In this document: piece after piece, positions 30,047 through 39,338 of the stretch
Numbering within the stretch: position 1 is the first letter of the stretch
How the letters are laid out: every line of letters starts with the position of its first letter
DNA from: Rhodococcus sp. ARC_M5
GTDB taxonomy: Bacteria; Actinomycetota; Actinomycetes; Mycobacteriales; Mycobacteriaceae
Assembly: GCF_022810405.1 (NCBI RefSeq)
Contig: NZ_JALGQE010000002.1
Span: 356,196-420,195 of the forward strand
DNA length: 64,000 nucleotides
Direction: 5' to 3'
Program-made: the position numbers and the translations under genes
The notes under the pieces: generated by a model
What the model was told of the DNA's origin: nothing
Database searches by the model: none
What the model saw: only the letters and a program-made list of their open reading frames with translations

Positions 30047-30613
30047 TCAGCTGTAGACCTTGGGGTCCAGCAGACCGATGTAGGGAAGATCCCGGTAGCG
30101 CTCGTTGTAGTCGAGGCCGTAGCCGACGACGAATTCGTTGGGGATGTCGAAGCCCACGTTGGCGACCTCAACGTCGACCTTGATGGCGTCGGGCTTGCGC
30201 AGCAACGTCACCACCGACAACGAGGCAGGTGACCGAGTCGCGAGGTTGCGCTTGAGCCAGCTCAGCGTCAGACCGGAGTCGATGATGTCCTCGACGATCA
30301 GCACGTGGCGTCCGGTGATGTCGCGGTCGAGGTCCTTGAGGATCCGGACCACGCCCGAGGACGAGGTGGACGAACCGTACGAGCTGACCGCCATGAACTC
30401 GAGCTGCGCCGGGATGGGCAGTGCCCGGGCGAAGTCGGTCATGAACATGATCGCGCCCTTGAGGACGCCGACCAGGAGCAGGTCACCTTCCGGTGCCCCT
30501 TCGGGGTAGCGCTGGGCGATCTCTTCTGCGAGTTCCGCAGTGCGCGCTTTGATCTGTTCCTCGGAAATGAGAACCGATTCGATGTCGCCCTCGTACACGG
30601 GGTTTCCCTTCAT
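30047..30613 (-). CDS. hpt: hypoxanthine(-guanine) phosphoribosyltransferase
   Basis: 188 residues from ATG 30613, which overlaps the tilS stop (ATGA). The PRPP-binding motif [14 protein letters not shown], the flexible-loop region [11 protein letters not shown] and [19 protein letters not shown] are standard. It salvages hypoxanthine and guanine to IMP and GMP. The tilS-hpt-ftsH order is conserved in many bacteria, and the overlap shows hpt is co-transcribed with tilS. Confidence 0.95.
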   Translation of the reverse strand: MKGNPVYEGDIESVLISEEQIKARTAELAEEIAQRYPEGAPEGDLLLVGVLKGAIMFMTDFARALPIPAQLEFMAVSSYGSSTSSSGVVRILKDLDRDITGRHVLIVEDIIDSGLTLSWLKRNLATRSPASLSVVTLLRKPDAIKVDVEVANVGFDIPNEFVVGYGLDYNERYRDLPYIGLLDPKVYS

Positions 30614-31608
30614 TCGTTCTCCAGGCCGACGCTCAGCCTGCCATGCCGACGCGAGCACACCAACCTGGCGTCGGGCGTTCCGCCTGGCAGCGCGACTCCG
30701 CCCTGACCCGTCCACCGTCCGACGAGGGCATCGACGGCTCGGAGCTGCCGGTCGGTCAGCGACGTCACACCCCGGCCGAGCAACCATCGGCGCAGCACTC
30801 GCCGTCGAATCGCGGAGTCGAGCGAGTCGATCGCGGACACCTCCAGTTCCGGTGCACCTACCCCGACGACGGATTCGGCCATCGCGTCGAGCACCCGGCC
30901 GTCCTCGCGCAGCTGTTCGGCCGTCCTGGCCAGTGCAGCGGCGACGCCACCGCCGAGCACATCCTCCAACAGGGGCAGCACCTCGTAACGCAACCGCACG
31001 CGAGTGAAATCGGTGTCGGTGTTGTGCGGGTCCTCGAACGGCTCGATCCCCAGCTCGACGCAGGCAGCCCTGGTCACACTGCGCCTCACTCCGAGCAGCG
31101 GTCGACCCCACGGTGCATCGAATGCCGCCATGCCCGCTATCGATCGCGGTCCCGATCCGCGGCCCAACCCGAGCAGGACGGTCTCGGCCTGATCGTCGAG
31201 GGTGTGCGCCACCAGCACCGACGCGTCGCCGCGGGCCAGGTTCAGCGCGTCGTACCTCGCCCGGCGAGCGGCTGCTTCCATCCCACCCGAACCGGTGACG
31301 TGCACGTTCAGCACCTGCGCATCACCCACGCCGAGATCGCGGGCCCGCTCGGCGGCAGTTGCGGCGACCTCGGCCGAGCCGGCCTGCAGACCGTGATCGA
31401 CGATCAACGCCTGCACGTCCCGAGCCTCGGCCACGGTCGCGGCCGTCAAGGCCAACGAATCCGCTCCACCGGACAGCGCAACAGCCACCGGCCCGGGATG
31501 GGCAGCGAGCCACCCACGCACCGCCTGCCTGATCTCCAGCAGCGCCGGGCCTTCCGGCAGTCTTGGTCGTTCCGCAGGCTCCACTCCTTCGGGCAACAGT
31601 CTCGGCAC
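30610..31608 (-). CDS. tilS: tRNA(Ile)-lysidine synthetase
   Basis: 332 residues from a GTG at 31608 that shares one base with the stop of the upstream gene (TAGTG). The P-loop SGGADS (46-51) and [12 protein letters not shown] are diagnostic. It converts C34 of the AUA-reading tRNA-Ile to lysidine. The N-terminus ([13 protein letters not shown], residues 8-20) is the translation of repeat copy C, which seems to have replaced or extended the native start. It is otherwise the short actinobacterial form lacking the full C-terminal domain. Confidence 0.94.
   Translation of the reverse strand: MPRLLPEGVEPAERPRLPEGPALLEIRQAVRGWLAAHPGPVAVALSGGADSLALTAATVAEARDVQALIVDHGLQAGSAEVAATAAERARDLGVGDAQVLNVHVTGSGGMEAAARRARYDALNLARGDASVLVAHTLDDQAETVLLGLGRGSGPRSIAGMAAFDAPWGRPLLGVRRSVTRAACVELGIEPFEDPHNTDTDFTRVRLRYEVLPLLEDVLGGGVAAALARTAEQLREDGRVLDAMAESVVGVGAPELEVSAIDSLDSAIRRRVLRRWLLGRGVTSLTDRQLRAVDALVGRWTGQGGVALPGGTPDARLVCSRRHGRLSVGLENE
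31561..31590. repeat. 27-30-bp gene-end element, copy C (in tilS 5' end)
   Basis: TTGGTCGTTCCGCAGGCTCC followed by ACTCCTTC, the same element as at 20399-20427 and 24288-24317. It is translated as Gly-Val-Glu-Pro-Ala-Glu-Arg-Pro near the TilS N-terminus, the same frame as in PanC. Confidence 0.85.
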
Positions 31609-32696
31609 TAGCCCAGAACTCGCGCGATCCAGGCGTCCGGGTCCTCGATTTCCGACAGCAGTGGCAGCGTGTCGGGGCCGGTCCACACGGTGTTGAAGCG
31701 TTCCATTCCCACTGCGGCGACGACGTGGTCGACGAAGGCCTTCCCGCGCACGTACTGCGCCATCTTCGCGTCCATCCCGAGCAGCGCTCGGATCACACGC
31801 TGGAGCGGGTTGACCTTGCGCTGACGGCGCTGATCGAACGCGCCGCGAATCTGCGCCACGGTCGGCACGACGGCCGGTCCGACGGCGTCCATCACGTGGT
31901 CGGCGTGGCCCTCGAGCAACGTGCCCAGCACCAGCAGCCGGTCGATGGCGTCGCGCTGCGGCTGCGGCTGGGTGGCGCGCAGCAGTCCGACGATGCCCGC
32001 GTCCTCGGACTTGGACGACCCGCTCGGATTCTTGCGGGCCTTGAGCGCGCCGCTGAGGCGGTTCGCAACATCGGAGAGTGGCTCGTCCGTGCCGTCGGAG
32101 AGCACGCCCACGTTCTCGCGCATGTAGCCGCCGAGCCACGGCGCGGAGGAGAACTGCACTCGGTGCGTCACCTCGTGCAGGCACACCCACAGCCGAAAGT
32201 CACTCGGCGAGACACGAAGCGCCCGCTCGACGGCAATCACGTTGGGCGCGACCAGAAGCAGCGTGCCGTTCTCGCCGGTGAACGGGTCGTACTGTCCGAG
32301 AATGGCACTGGACAGAAATGCCAGCATCGCCCCTGCCTGCAGTCCGGCCGGTTTCCCGCCGAGCAGACCCGACGGCGGCGTGCCGTCGTCGTCTCCGGTC
32401 AGGTGCTTCATCGACGACGCGGCCGCGGCGATCCAGCCTGCCCGATCGACCACGTGGGCGTCGGGCACGGGGAGTCCGTCGGCCAGACCGGTGGTCTCGC
32501 GAACCGGCCCCTCGGCCCGAATCGATGCGGCGGCAAGCTCTTCCACGGCCGCCTCGGCGGTGTAGCGCGAGGTGGCCGGACCCGGGCGGACCAGCTTGGC
32601 TCCGGTTCTGGCGGCCACGGACCAGTCGACCGCACCGGCGAAACCGGAGGTGTCCTCGTTCTCGTCGGCACTCGCCGCTGCTGACTTCACTGGCAT
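31608..32696 (-). CDS. zinc-dependent metalloprotease-like protein, Rv3626c-like
   Basis: 362 residues from ATG 32696 (a GTG at 32702 adds two). It belongs to the actinobacterial zincin family annotated as F420-biosynthesis-associated or zinc-dependent metalloprotease. The zinc motif HEVTH lies at about 174-178, and a downstream Glu in LLEGHADHVMD could be the third ligand. No signal peptide, so cytoplasmic. It lies between dacB (overlap of about 10 bp) and tilS (1-bp overlap), exactly as in M. tuberculosis. The natural substrate is unknown. Confidence 0.88.
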   Translation of the reverse strand: MPVKSAAASADENEDTSGFAGAVDWSVAARTGAKLVRPGPATSRYTAEAAVEELAAASIRAEGPVRETTGLADGLPVPDAHVVDRAGWIAAAASSMKHLTGDDDGTPPSGLLGGKPAGLQAGAMLAFLSSAILGQYDPFTGENGTLLLVAPNVIAVERALRVSPSDFRLWVCLHEVTHRVQFSSAPWLGGYMRENVGVLSDGTDEPLSDVANRLSGALKARKNPSGSSKSEDAGIVGLLRATQPQPQRDAIDRLLVLGTLLEGHADHVMDAVGPAVVPTVAQIRGAFDQRRQRKVNPLQRVIRALLGMDAKMAQYVRGKAFVDHVVAAVGMERFNTVWTGPDTLPLLSEIEDPDAWIARVLG

Positions 32697-34090
32697 CCAC
32701 ACAATCTCAGGGTCGATGCCACGGCATCGAGGGCGGGGCGACTGACGCCGGGCGGTCGGTCGTTCGACATCAGCGCGAAGGTCAGGACTCGGCCGTCGAT
32801 GTCGACGACATATCCGGCCAGAGCACTTGCTGCAGAGAGGGTTCCGGTTTTCGCCCGCACCCAGCCCGCTCCGGTCCGGTTCCCGGAGGCGTACCGATCC
32901 GACAGCGTTCCGGTGGCACCGGCAACGGGTAGATAGTCGAGCATCGCGCGCAGCGTCGGCTGCTCGTTTCCGGCCGCGGACGTCAGGACCTGATCGAGCA
33001 GTCTGGCCGGAATCCTGCCGTCCACCGACAGTCCGCTGGCGTCGTACAGCGTCAGGCCCGCCATGTCGAAGCCAGCGGAGTACAGGGTCTGCCCGATCGA
33101 CGCCACGGCACCGGAAAAGCTCGCGGCCGTGTTCATCTCGAGCGAGAGTTCGCGTCCGATGGCCTCGGCGAGGACGTTGTCGGAGCGATAGACCATCTGC
33201 TGCAAGCGATTTCGCAGGGGTGCAGATTCGACGGAGGCAAGCTGATCGGCCCCTTCGGCCGCCGTGCCCGGCGTCACCGCTGCCGGGTCGACGCCCAGTC
33301 CTGCGGCCAGTGCACGGCCTGCGTCGAGTGCCGGGGTGGTGCTGCGCGGAGACTCGTCGACGAGTGGGTCGGACCTCCCGCCGTCGAGCATGATCGGTTC
33401 GATCGGGGTGATGGAACCGGCAGCGATATCGGCGGGAAACCAGCCCTGCGCCATCGTGTCACCGGAATAGAGCGAGGTGTCGACGCCGATGCTGCGCACC
33501 ACCGTTCCGCTGCGGCGAATCTGCTCGACCAGGTCGTCGATGCGCGCCGCTCCTGGGTAGAACCCGTCGGTTCCGACCGGCAGCGCAGTGAGTGTGGGGT
33601 CGCCGCCCGCGATCAGCACGATGTCGCCCTCGGTGTTGCCCTGGACCACCCGGGTGGTGACGCGGTGATCCGCCGGGAGCGCGAGCATTGCCGCGGCCGC
33701 GGTGAGCAGCTTGGTGGTCGATGCGGGCGTCATCGGCGCATCGGGATTCTTGGACCAGATCACCTGGCCGGTCTGCGCGTCGGCGACGGTTCCGGTGAAC
33801 GAGCCGAGGTCGGGATCGTCGACCACCTGGGCCAATGCGGCTGCCAGACCCGCCGAGCTCGGCATCGGTGCCGATTCCGGAAAGGGGGTGATCGACGGGT
33901 CGGGCAGCACCGTCTCGGGCGGGGGCTCGATCGCGGTCTCGGCACCGTCGGACACCGACGGCAGCACGAGCGCGGCCGTCGTGACTGCGAGGATCACCAC
34001 GAACAGAGCGCACAGTGTCAGGATCACCCGCTTCTTCCTGCGCCGTCGGCTCGCTGTGGGGCCGAGGAACCGCCGTGTCAGCCCCGCCAC
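32687..34090 (-). CDS. dacB: D-alanyl-D-alanine carboxypeptidase/endopeptidase (PBP4/DacB type)
   Basis: 467 residues. A basic N-terminus and one transmembrane helix (about 20-44) anchor it outside the membrane. The penicillin-binding motifs are present: Ser124-x-x-Lys127 (PASTTK), YRSDN and KTGTL near the C-terminus. It trims or cleaves peptidoglycan stem peptides. It is the first gene of the dacB-metalloprotease-tilS-hpt run and divergent from ppa, as in mycobacteria (Rv3627c-Rv3628). Confidence 0.93.
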   Translation of the reverse strand: MAGLTRRFLGPTASRRRRKKRVILTLCALFVVILAVTTAALVLPSVSDGAETAIEPPPETVLPDPSITPFPESAPMPSSAGLAAALAQVVDDPDLGSFTGTVADAQTGQVIWSKNPDAPMTPASTTKLLTAAAAMLALPADHRVTTRVVQGNTEGDIVLIAGGDPTLTALPVGTDGFYPGAARIDDLVEQIRRSGTVVRSIGVDTSLYSGDTMAQGWFPADIAAGSITPIEPIMLDGGRSDPLVDESPRSTTPALDAGRALAAGLGVDPAAVTPGTAAEGADQLASVESAPLRNRLQQMVYRSDNVLAEAIGRELSLEMNTAASFSGAVASIGQTLYSAGFDMAGLTLYDASGLSVDGRIPARLLDQVLTSAAGNEQPTLRAMLDYLPVAGATGTLSDRYASGNRTGAGWVRAKTGTLSAASALAGYVVDIDGRVLTFALMSNDRPPGVSRPALDAVASTLRLCGCQ

Positions 34091-34191
34091 TGTTACTCCG
34101 TATCTGCCGTGGTCGTACCCATCGTCGTTCAGTCAACAGTATCCTCGGGTCCGGTAGCCTTGCGCCGCCACCATCGACACATTCGCAATGA

Positions 34192-34212
34192 GTCGAGCCG
34201 GTCCGGCTCGAC
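34192..34212 (+). promoter_or_regulatory. hairpin in the ppa leader
   Basis: A perfect 8-bp inverted repeat, GTCGAGCC-GGTCC-GGCTCGAC, ends 20 bases before the ppa start. It could affect message stability or translation, or bind a regulator. Function is not known. Confidence 0.4.
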
Positions 34213-34232
34213 GAGGACAGTGAGGACTGCAC

Positions 34233-34724
34233 GTGCCGTTCGACGTCACCATCGAGATCCCCAAGGGGCAGCGCAACAAGTACGAGGTCGACCACGTCAC
34301 CGGACGTGTTCGCCTCGACCGCTACCTCTACACAGCGATGGCGTATCCCGCCGATTACGGCTTCATCGAGAACACCCTCGGTGAGGACGGCGATCCGCTC
34401 GACGCACTGGTTCTGCTGCCCGAGTCGGTGTTCCCCGGCGTCATCGTCGAGGCTCGACCCGTGGCGATGTTCAAGATGGTCGACGAGGCAGGCGGCGACG
34501 ACAAGGTGCTGTGCGTTCCGGCGGGCGACACGCGCTGGGATCACATCCAGGATCTGAGCGACGTCTCGACCTTCGAGCTCGACGCGATCAAGCATTTCTT
34601 CGTTCATTACAAGGATCTCGAACCCAACAAGCACGTCACCGGGGCAGACTGGGTGGGGCGCGCAGAGGCAGAGGCCGAAATCGCTGCATCATTCAAGCGC
34701 TTGGCGGACAATCCGGGTCACTGA
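34233..34724 (+). CDS. ppa: inorganic pyrophosphatase
   Basis: 163 residues, the family I size. The GTG at 34233 follows GAGGAC. Motifs include [17 protein letters not shown] and the metal-binding [12 protein letters not shown]. It hydrolyses pyrophosphate released by biosynthesis. Divergent from dacB across 142 bp, the same arrangement as Rv3627c/Rv3628. Confidence 0.96.
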   Translation: MPFDVTIEIPKGQRNKYEVDHVTGRVRLDRYLYTAMAYPADYGFIENTLGEDGDPLDALVLLPESVFPGVIVEARPVAMFKMVDEAGGDDKVLCVPAGDTRWDHIQDLSDVSTFELDAIKHFFVHYKDLEPNKHVTGADWVGRAEAEAEIAASFKRLADNPGH

Positions 34725-34787
34725 TCGTTTCGGCATCACACACCTCGTCTCGGCCGAGCGCCGACGAAACATAGTTTGGGGAGACGT

Positions 34788-35237
34788 ATGACCGACAGCA
34801 CTTCCAACGGTGATCGGCGCAATCTCGATTCGCGACCGATCTCGGATCCGACGCAGTTTCCCGATCTGCCGGTGACGGTCGTCCTCGACCGGATTCCGGT
34901 GCCGATCCTCGCTGTCGATCCGTCCGGTGCCATCGTGTTCGCGAACGAGGCCTTCGACGATCTGTTCGGTCTCGACCGCACCGAGCGTGAGGACTTCCAT
35001 CTGCACGACATCTTTCCCGACCGGGCACCCGAGGGCGTCAACGTCGCAGACATGTTCCTCACGACGGTGGCCACCCGCGCAGATTCTCTGTGGCGGATGA
35101 CCGACAAGACCGGCGATATCGTGCAGGTGCGTGCCAGCAAGTCGATCCTGCGCCGCACCGAGGACACCATCGTCCTGGTCGCGTTGGAGGATTTCACCGA
35201 TCAGCTGTGGAACGACCCCAAGAGCGCTCTGCGCTGA
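34788..35237 (+). CDS. small PAS-domain protein
   Basis: 149 residues from ATG 34788, preceded by GGGGAGA. It is almost entirely one PAS domain (about 28-145): IPVPILAVDPSGAIVFANEAFDDLFG is the classical PAS start, and ASKSILRRTEDTIVLVALED its last strands. No output domain follows. It is co-oriented with ppa (63 bp apart) and convergent with a diguanylate cyclase gene, so it might act as a separate sensor partner, but nothing in the sequence shows its target. Confidence 0.8.
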   Translation: MTDSTSNGDRRNLDSRPISDPTQFPDLPVTVVLDRIPVPILAVDPSGAIVFANEAFDDLFGLDRTEREDFHLHDIFPDRAPEGVNVADMFLTTVATRADSLWRMTDKTGDIVQVRASKSILRRTEDTIVLVALEDFTDQLWNDPKSALR

Positions 35238-35264
35238 CGCAGTAGCTCGTCCTCCCCGAACGAC

Positions 35265-35306
35265 CAACGGTGTACGCCGGCAATCACATGCCGGTGTACA
35301 CCGTTG
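35265..35306. terminator. bidirectional terminator hairpin
   Basis: 18-bp arms, CAACGGTGTACGCCGGCA (35265-35282) and TGCCGGTGTACACCGTTG (35289-35306), with one mismatch and a 6-base loop. It lies between convergent genes and contains the stop of the diguanylate cyclase gene. Confidence 0.8.
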
Positions 35307-36360
35307 CTCTGTTTCCGCCCGCGTGCTTCGACTCGTACATCGCTGTGTCGGCTTCGAGCAGCACGTTGTGCACCAGGTTGCCGCCGTTTCCGGATTCGGC
35401 GGCGGTGAACCACCGACTGCCGTCCAACAGCGCGACACCGACGCTCACCGTCACCGGTACGTCGTCGTCCGGGTCGTGAATGGAGTCGAGGATCTCTTCG
35501 GCAATCCGGTGCACGGCGGCATCGCCGACCGGTAGCGCGATCGTGAACTCCTCACCGCCGGTGCGCGCGACGCACGGGCGGGCACCCGTCACCGATGTCA
35601 GCCTGCGCGCGGTGCGGCGCAGCACGCGGTCCCCGACCGCATGGCCGTAGGTGTCGTTGACTCGTTTGAACTGGTCGAGATCGAGAACCATGAGCGCGAC
35701 CGAGTGTTCCGCGTCCAGCGAGTTCATCATGCGTTGTAGCCGCAACTCCAAGCCGCGCCTGTTGAGCAGGCCGGTCAGGGAATCGGTGTTGGCGAGATCG
35801 AGTTGGCGCTGAATCACCGCTCGGAACGCGAGCACCGAGTTGACCACCAGGAGAGTGGCCAGGGTCCTGGTGACGGTCGACGCCACATCGTGCGTGTCCG
35901 CGGCGAACAACAGCGCTGCCAGTACGACGACCACCGCGTTGACGAACAGTATGTGGAATTCGAGCACTCGCCTTCTGGAGAAGTAGACGATGTAGATCCC
36001 GATCACCGTGAACAGAATCGCCCCGTTCAGAGCGAGGTCGCGTCCGGCGAAAGTGAGCAGCATCGCTGCAACGCCCACATCGGCGTACACGACGAACCAC
36101 CCGGGCATGTGCGACGAGTCCGCCGCACGACGAAACCACCACGCTCCCACCGGGACGGTGGATATCAGCACCAGTAGACAGGCGATCTTGGCGATCGCGC
36201 CTTCGGGTCCGTCTGCCGAGAACATCGCGACGGCCCCGATCAGACCGAACGAGGGTACGAAGGCGGCGATTCCGAGGGCGACGCGGCGTTCGAGCCGCAC
36301 CGAGCCGGTTCGCGGTCCGTTCACCCACGTGTGCGAGGTTCGATCGCGATCGACTGGCAC
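35284..36360 (-). CDS. membrane diguanylate cyclase (GGDEF)
   Basis: 358 residues. Six transmembrane helices (about 28-170) precede a GGDEF domain with NTDSLTGLLNRRG, DLDQFKRVNDTYGHAVGD and an intact GGEEF active site (about 270). It should make c-di-GMP from two GTP. The inhibitory RxxD site upstream of GGEEF is missing (RPCV there), so product inhibition is not expected. The last codons lie inside the terminator hairpin. A c-di-GMP phosphodiesterase-type protein is encoded at 7826-10138 in this window. Confidence 0.92.
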   Translation of the reverse strand: MPVDRDRTSHTWVNGPRTGSVRLERRVALGIAAFVPSFGLIGAVAMFSADGPEGAIAKIACLLVLISTVPVGAWWFRRAADSSHMPGWFVVYADVGVAAMLLTFAGRDLALNGAILFTVIGIYIVYFSRRRVLEFHILFVNAVVVVLAALLFAADTHDVASTVTRTLATLLVVNSVLAFRAVIQRQLDLANTDSLTGLLNRRGLELRLQRMMNSLDAEHSVALMVLDLDQFKRVNDTYGHAVGDRVLRRTARRLTSVTGARPCVARTGGEEFTIALPVGDAAVHRIAEEILDSIHDPDDDVPVTVSVGVALLDGSRWFTAAESGNGGNLVHNVLLEADTAMYESKHAGGNRATVYTGM

Positions 36361-36456
36361 GGCATTCCCTCCGTCCTGGCTTTCGGGCGAGCATGCGGGC
36401 CGGATGGCGCGGCCGGTCGTCCAGCTTGTCAGATTGTGCGATCGCTCACTCGCGCA

Positions 36457-36921
36457 TCAGACGTTACCGCCGCGCCGCTCGGGCAGGTCCGGCCTGATCG
36501 TTTCGTAATCGGTCAAGAACCGATCGAGCAGCGCGATCAGCGAAGCCCGGTCCTCTCGCGGCCACGCCTCGATGACTCGTCCGAGATTGTCGGTTCGACG
36601 TTGCTGGATCGCGGCCGCCGCTTCCTGACCCGACGCAGTCACGGCAAGGACGAACGCGCGACCGTCTCGTGTGTCGGGTCTGCGCTCGACGTGTCCTCGT
36701 TCGACCAGCTGAGCCACCTGCCTGCTCACCGTCGACGGATCGGAATTCACCATGGCGGCAAGTTCACTCGACCGCATCGGTCCGTCCCGCAGCAGCCGGA
36801 ACAAGCACACGTACGCGGCACCGTCCACGCCGCCCGACGACGAGATGGCCGCGATGTTTCGCTCGCGCAAGCGCTGCAGTCGAACCAGCTGTGTGCCCAG
36901 TTCCTCGGCGAACTCGACCAC
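36457..36921 (-). CDS. MarR-family regulator
   Basis: 154 residues from GTG 36921, just after the stop of the dienoyl-CoA isomerase gene; no strong ribosome-binding site is seen, so the start is approximate. The winged helix-turn-helix spans about 45-115 (MRSSELAAMVNSDPSTVSRQVAQLVERGHVERRPDTRDGR). It is co-transcribed with the isomerase gene and probably controls it or a linked lipid or aromatic-acid pathway. Ligand unknown. Confidence 0.82.
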   Translation of the reverse strand: MVEFAEELGTQLVRLQRLRERNIAAISSSGGVDGAAYVCLFRLLRDGPMRSSELAAMVNSDPSTVSRQVAQLVERGHVERRPDTRDGRAFVLAVTASGQEAAAAIQQRRTDNLGRVIEAWPREDRASLIALLDRFLTDYETIRPDLPERRGGNV

Positions 36922-36922
36922 G

Positions 36923-37750
36923 TCAGCTACCGGAGAACTGAGCCGGACGCTTCTCGAATACGGCGGTGATCGCCTCTGTGAGGTCGTGCGAGGCGAGGAA
37001 GGCGGCGTTCCAGGCCGCGACATAGCGCAGCGAATCGTCGACGCTCGAAGATCGGGAATGGTCCAGCACCGTCTTGATTCCCTGCACCACCAGGGGCGGA
37101 TTGGCGGCGATGGCGGCGGCGCATTCGCGAGCAGCGGCCAGGGTGGCGTCGTGGTCCTCGAAGACGTCGTTGACCAGTCCGATCTTCTCGGCGCGGGCGG
37201 CGTCGATGTCCTTGCCCGTCAGCGCGAGCTCACGCATGTGGCCGTCCCCGATGATGGCAGGCAGTCGGGCCAGAGATCCCATGTCGGCCACGATCGCGAC
37301 CCGCACCTCGCGCACGCTGAACTTCGCGTCGGCGCTCGCGTAGCGCACGTCCGCGGCGGTGATGAGGTCGACGCCACCGCCGATGCACCAGCCCTGAATC
37401 GCCGCTACGACGGGTTTGCGGCAATCCGCAACCGCGTTGATCGCCTTCTGCATGGTCTTGATGGTGTCGTGGAACGACGTTCGCGGACCGGCGAGTGCCT
37501 TGTCCGCCATGAGCGGACCGAACGTGCCCGCCATCGCGGCGAGGTCGAGTCCGTAGGTGAAGTTTCGGCCCGAGCCCGCGAGCACGACCGCGCGAACCTC
37601 GGGATCGGCGTCGAGCCGAGCGAACAGCTCGGGGCTCTCGCTCCAGAAGTCCGGGCCCATGGCATTGCCCTTGTTGGGCCCGAGAAGTGTCACGTGTGCG
37701 ATGTGGTCCGCGATCTCAACGGAGAACGCGTTCCAGGTTCGTTCGGTCAT
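36923..37750 (-). CDS. enoyl-CoA hydratase/isomerase, ECH1-type dienoyl-CoA isomerase
   Basis: 275 residues from ATG 37750. Crotonase fold with the oxyanion-hole segments RNFTYGLDLAAM and IQGWCIGGGVDL. The stretch REVRVAIVADMGSLARLP carries the Glu and Asp that in mammalian ECH1 (EVDVGLAAD) catalyse the delta3,5-delta2,4-dienoyl-CoA shift, so this subtype is likelier than a plain hydratase. That points to breakdown of unsaturated fatty acids. The MarR gene starts immediately after it. Confidence 0.87.
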   Translation of the reverse strand: MTERTWNAFSVEIADHIAHVTLLGPNKGNAMGPDFWSESPELFARLDADPEVRAVVLAGSGRNFTYGLDLAAMAGTFGPLMADKALAGPRTSFHDTIKTMQKAINAVADCRKPVVAAIQGWCIGGGVDLITAADVRYASADAKFSVREVRVAIVADMGSLARLPAIIGDGHMRELALTGKDIDAARAEKIGLVNDVFEDHDATLAAARECAAAIAANPPLVVQGIKTVLDHSRSSSVDDSLRYVAAWNAAFLASHDLTEAITAVFEKRPAQFSGS

Positions 37751-37869
37751 GCCTGCGAGCCTAGCGGGAGCTTCGCGCAATCCCGCACCGCATGTTACGG
37801 CGCGTAACGTCTGCGCTAAGTACCTGCTCAGCTCTGGTGCTCGTGCCCGATCGTGCCCATCATCGACTC

Positions 37870-38367
37870 ATGCTGATGCATCAGGGACTCGGCCTGGAGA
37901 CGTTCAACGATCTGCCGCGTCGCAAAGCGGTGCACGCGCTGTACGAGTGTTGCTGCTCGGTGGCGTGGGCGTCACGGGTGGCGGACGGCCGACGCTATTC
38001 CTCGCGCACAGACCTTTTCGCCGCTGCAGACTCGCAATTGGCCGAACTCTCGGACAGCGTCGTGGACTCGGTGGCCGCGACGCTGCCGGAGCCGAGCAAG
38101 GTGTGTGCAGCGATGGACAGGGACACTCGCGGCGCATTGGGGACGGCCGCGAGGGCGTACGAAGGGCGATTCGGCTACGCGTACGTATCGAGTCGACTGT
38201 TCGCCCCCGAGGGGTTCGAGCCGCGCGACATCCTGGTCGATCTGGGCCACCGACTCGACAACGACGACCGGACCGAGCGCACGGTCATGCGTGCCGAGCT
38301 GGCGAAGATCAATCACGGTCGTTTGGATCGTCTACTCGGCCCCGAGGGTGGTTGGCCGCCGTACTGA
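37870..38367 (+). CDS. OHCU decarboxylase (UraD)-like protein lacking the catalytic-loop motif
   Basis: 165 residues from ATG 37870 (or 37876). The beginning (LETFNDLPRRKAVHALYECC) and end (YEGRFGYAYVSSRL, DILVDLGHRLDNDDRTE, LAKINHGRLDRLL) match 2-oxo-4-hydroxy-4-carboxy-5-ureidoimidazoline decarboxylase. However, the usual His-Pro-Arg-Ile-Gly loop holding the catalytic His is replaced by TLPEPSKV. It may be a divergent decarboxylase or have lost activity. An allantoicase gene 2 kb away supports a purine-degradation context. Confidence 0.75.
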   Translation: MLMHQGLGLETFNDLPRRKAVHALYECCCSVAWASRVADGRRYSSRTDLFAAADSQLAELSDSVVDSVAATLPEPSKVCAAMDRDTRGALGTAARAYEGRFGYAYVSSRLFAPEGFEPRDILVDLGHRLDNDDRTERTVMRAELAKINHGRLDRLLGPEGGWPPY

Positions 38368-38388
38368 GTGTTTCCGCTCGGTCCGAGG

Positions 38389-38613
38389 TCAGCCGAACAG
38401 GCCGACTGCCCGACCGATCAATCCACCGGCGATCAGAATCGCCAGCAATGCCACGATGGAGATGACGATGATCGGCATCGCTCGGCCTCGCTGCGGCGGT
38501 TCGTGATTCGGTCCACCGACTGCTGTCTCGGCTGGAGGAGTGTCGCCCGGCGTCACGCTACCGCCTGCTTCGAGGCCGGCAGTCTCATCGGGTTCGGGAT
38601 TCTGAGCAGTCAT
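38389..38613 (-). CDS. DUF6480-type small membrane protein
   Basis: 74 residues. A Pro/Gly/Glu-rich N-terminus (NPEPDETAGLEAGGSVTPGD) is followed by one C-terminal transmembrane helix (about 47-70). This pattern is the DUF6480 family of actinobacteria. No function is known. It is in tandem with the TetR gene just upstream (29 bp away). Confidence 0.75.
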   Translation of the reverse strand: MTAQNPEPDETAGLEAGGSVTPGDTPPAETAVGGPNHEPPQRGRAMPIIVISIVALLAILIAGGLIGRAVGLFG

Positions 38614-38641
38614 GAGTTCGGAGTACCCGGTCGGCCATCCC

Positions 38642-39286
38642 TCAATCGAGATGTGTCCTGGCTATCGCTCCAGCGAACAGTTCGGACACCGCGTCGGCAA
38701 TGACTTCCTCGTCGATCTCTTCCGGATCCACCGAATGTTCGACGGCCAATCCGGAGATCAAGGCTGCCAGTGACGTCGCGAGGCGTCGGGCATCGAAGTT
38801 CTCGCCCACGCCCCACTGCCCCGCCCGTTCGGCGATGAGCCGCTCGAGCTCACCTCGAAGTGCTCGGCGGTCGGTGCGGTAACGCTCGGCGACGGCCGGG
38901 TCCCGCCCGGCCAGGATGCCGAATTCGACGGTCAACAGCGGCCAGCGAGGTTCGGCCACCACCCAGGACGCGATTTCGCCGCCGCCGGCCCCGGCCGCCG
39001 CCCGAGAGTCCAGATCGGAAACGTGGGCCAGCACGCGGGCCGCGAGATCGAGGGACCTCCGGGCGAGCAGCTCGGCGAACAGTGCTTGCTTGGACTCGAA
39101 ATTGGAGTAGACGGCCCCTTTGGTGAACCCGGCGCGGTGCGCGATGTCGGCGAGTTTGGCTGCTGCATAACCACGTTCGGTGAACTCGTCGGCGGCCGCG
39201 GCGAGGAGTCGGTCCCGTACGTCGGTGCGTTGAGGTCTCCGTTGCGCATGTGTCGACCCCCACTTTTCTTGCTCGTCGGCATTCAC
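38642..39286 (-). CDS. TetR-family regulator
   Basis: 214 residues from the GTG at 39286. The TetR DNA-binding domain spans about 20-65 (RDRLLAAAADEFTERGYAAAKLADIAHRAGFTKGAVYSNFESK). There is no ribosome-binding site, but a good promoter ends 7 bases before the GTG, so the message is probably leaderless. The gene is divergent from a membrane protein, and two operator-like palindromes overlap its promoter, which suggests autoregulation and control of the neighbour. Confidence 0.86.
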   Translation of the reverse strand: MNADEQEKWGSTHAQRRPQRTDVRDRLLAAAADEFTERGYAAAKLADIAHRAGFTKGAVYSNFESKQALFAELLARRSLDLAARVLAHVSDLDSRAAAGAGGGEIASWVVAEPRWPLLTVEFGILAGRDPAVAERYRTDRRALRGELERLIAERAGQWGVGENFDARRLATSLAALISGLAVEHSVDPEEIDEEVIADAVSELFAGAIARTHLD

Positions 39287-39322
39287 GATACCTAGAGTAT
39301 TGAATACCTCGGGTATCGACAA
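39287..39322. promoter_or_regulatory. TetR promoter with two ATAC-N5-GTAT operators
   Basis: On the minus strand: -35 TTGTCG (39322-39317), a 17-base spacer, -10 TACTCT (39299-39294), then 7 bases to the GTG. Two perfect ATAC-N5-GTAT palindromes lie at 39288-39300 and 39304-39316, 16 bp apart, covering the -10 and the spacer. Confidence 0.7.
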
Positions 39323-39338
39323 GATTCAGGAGTCACCC

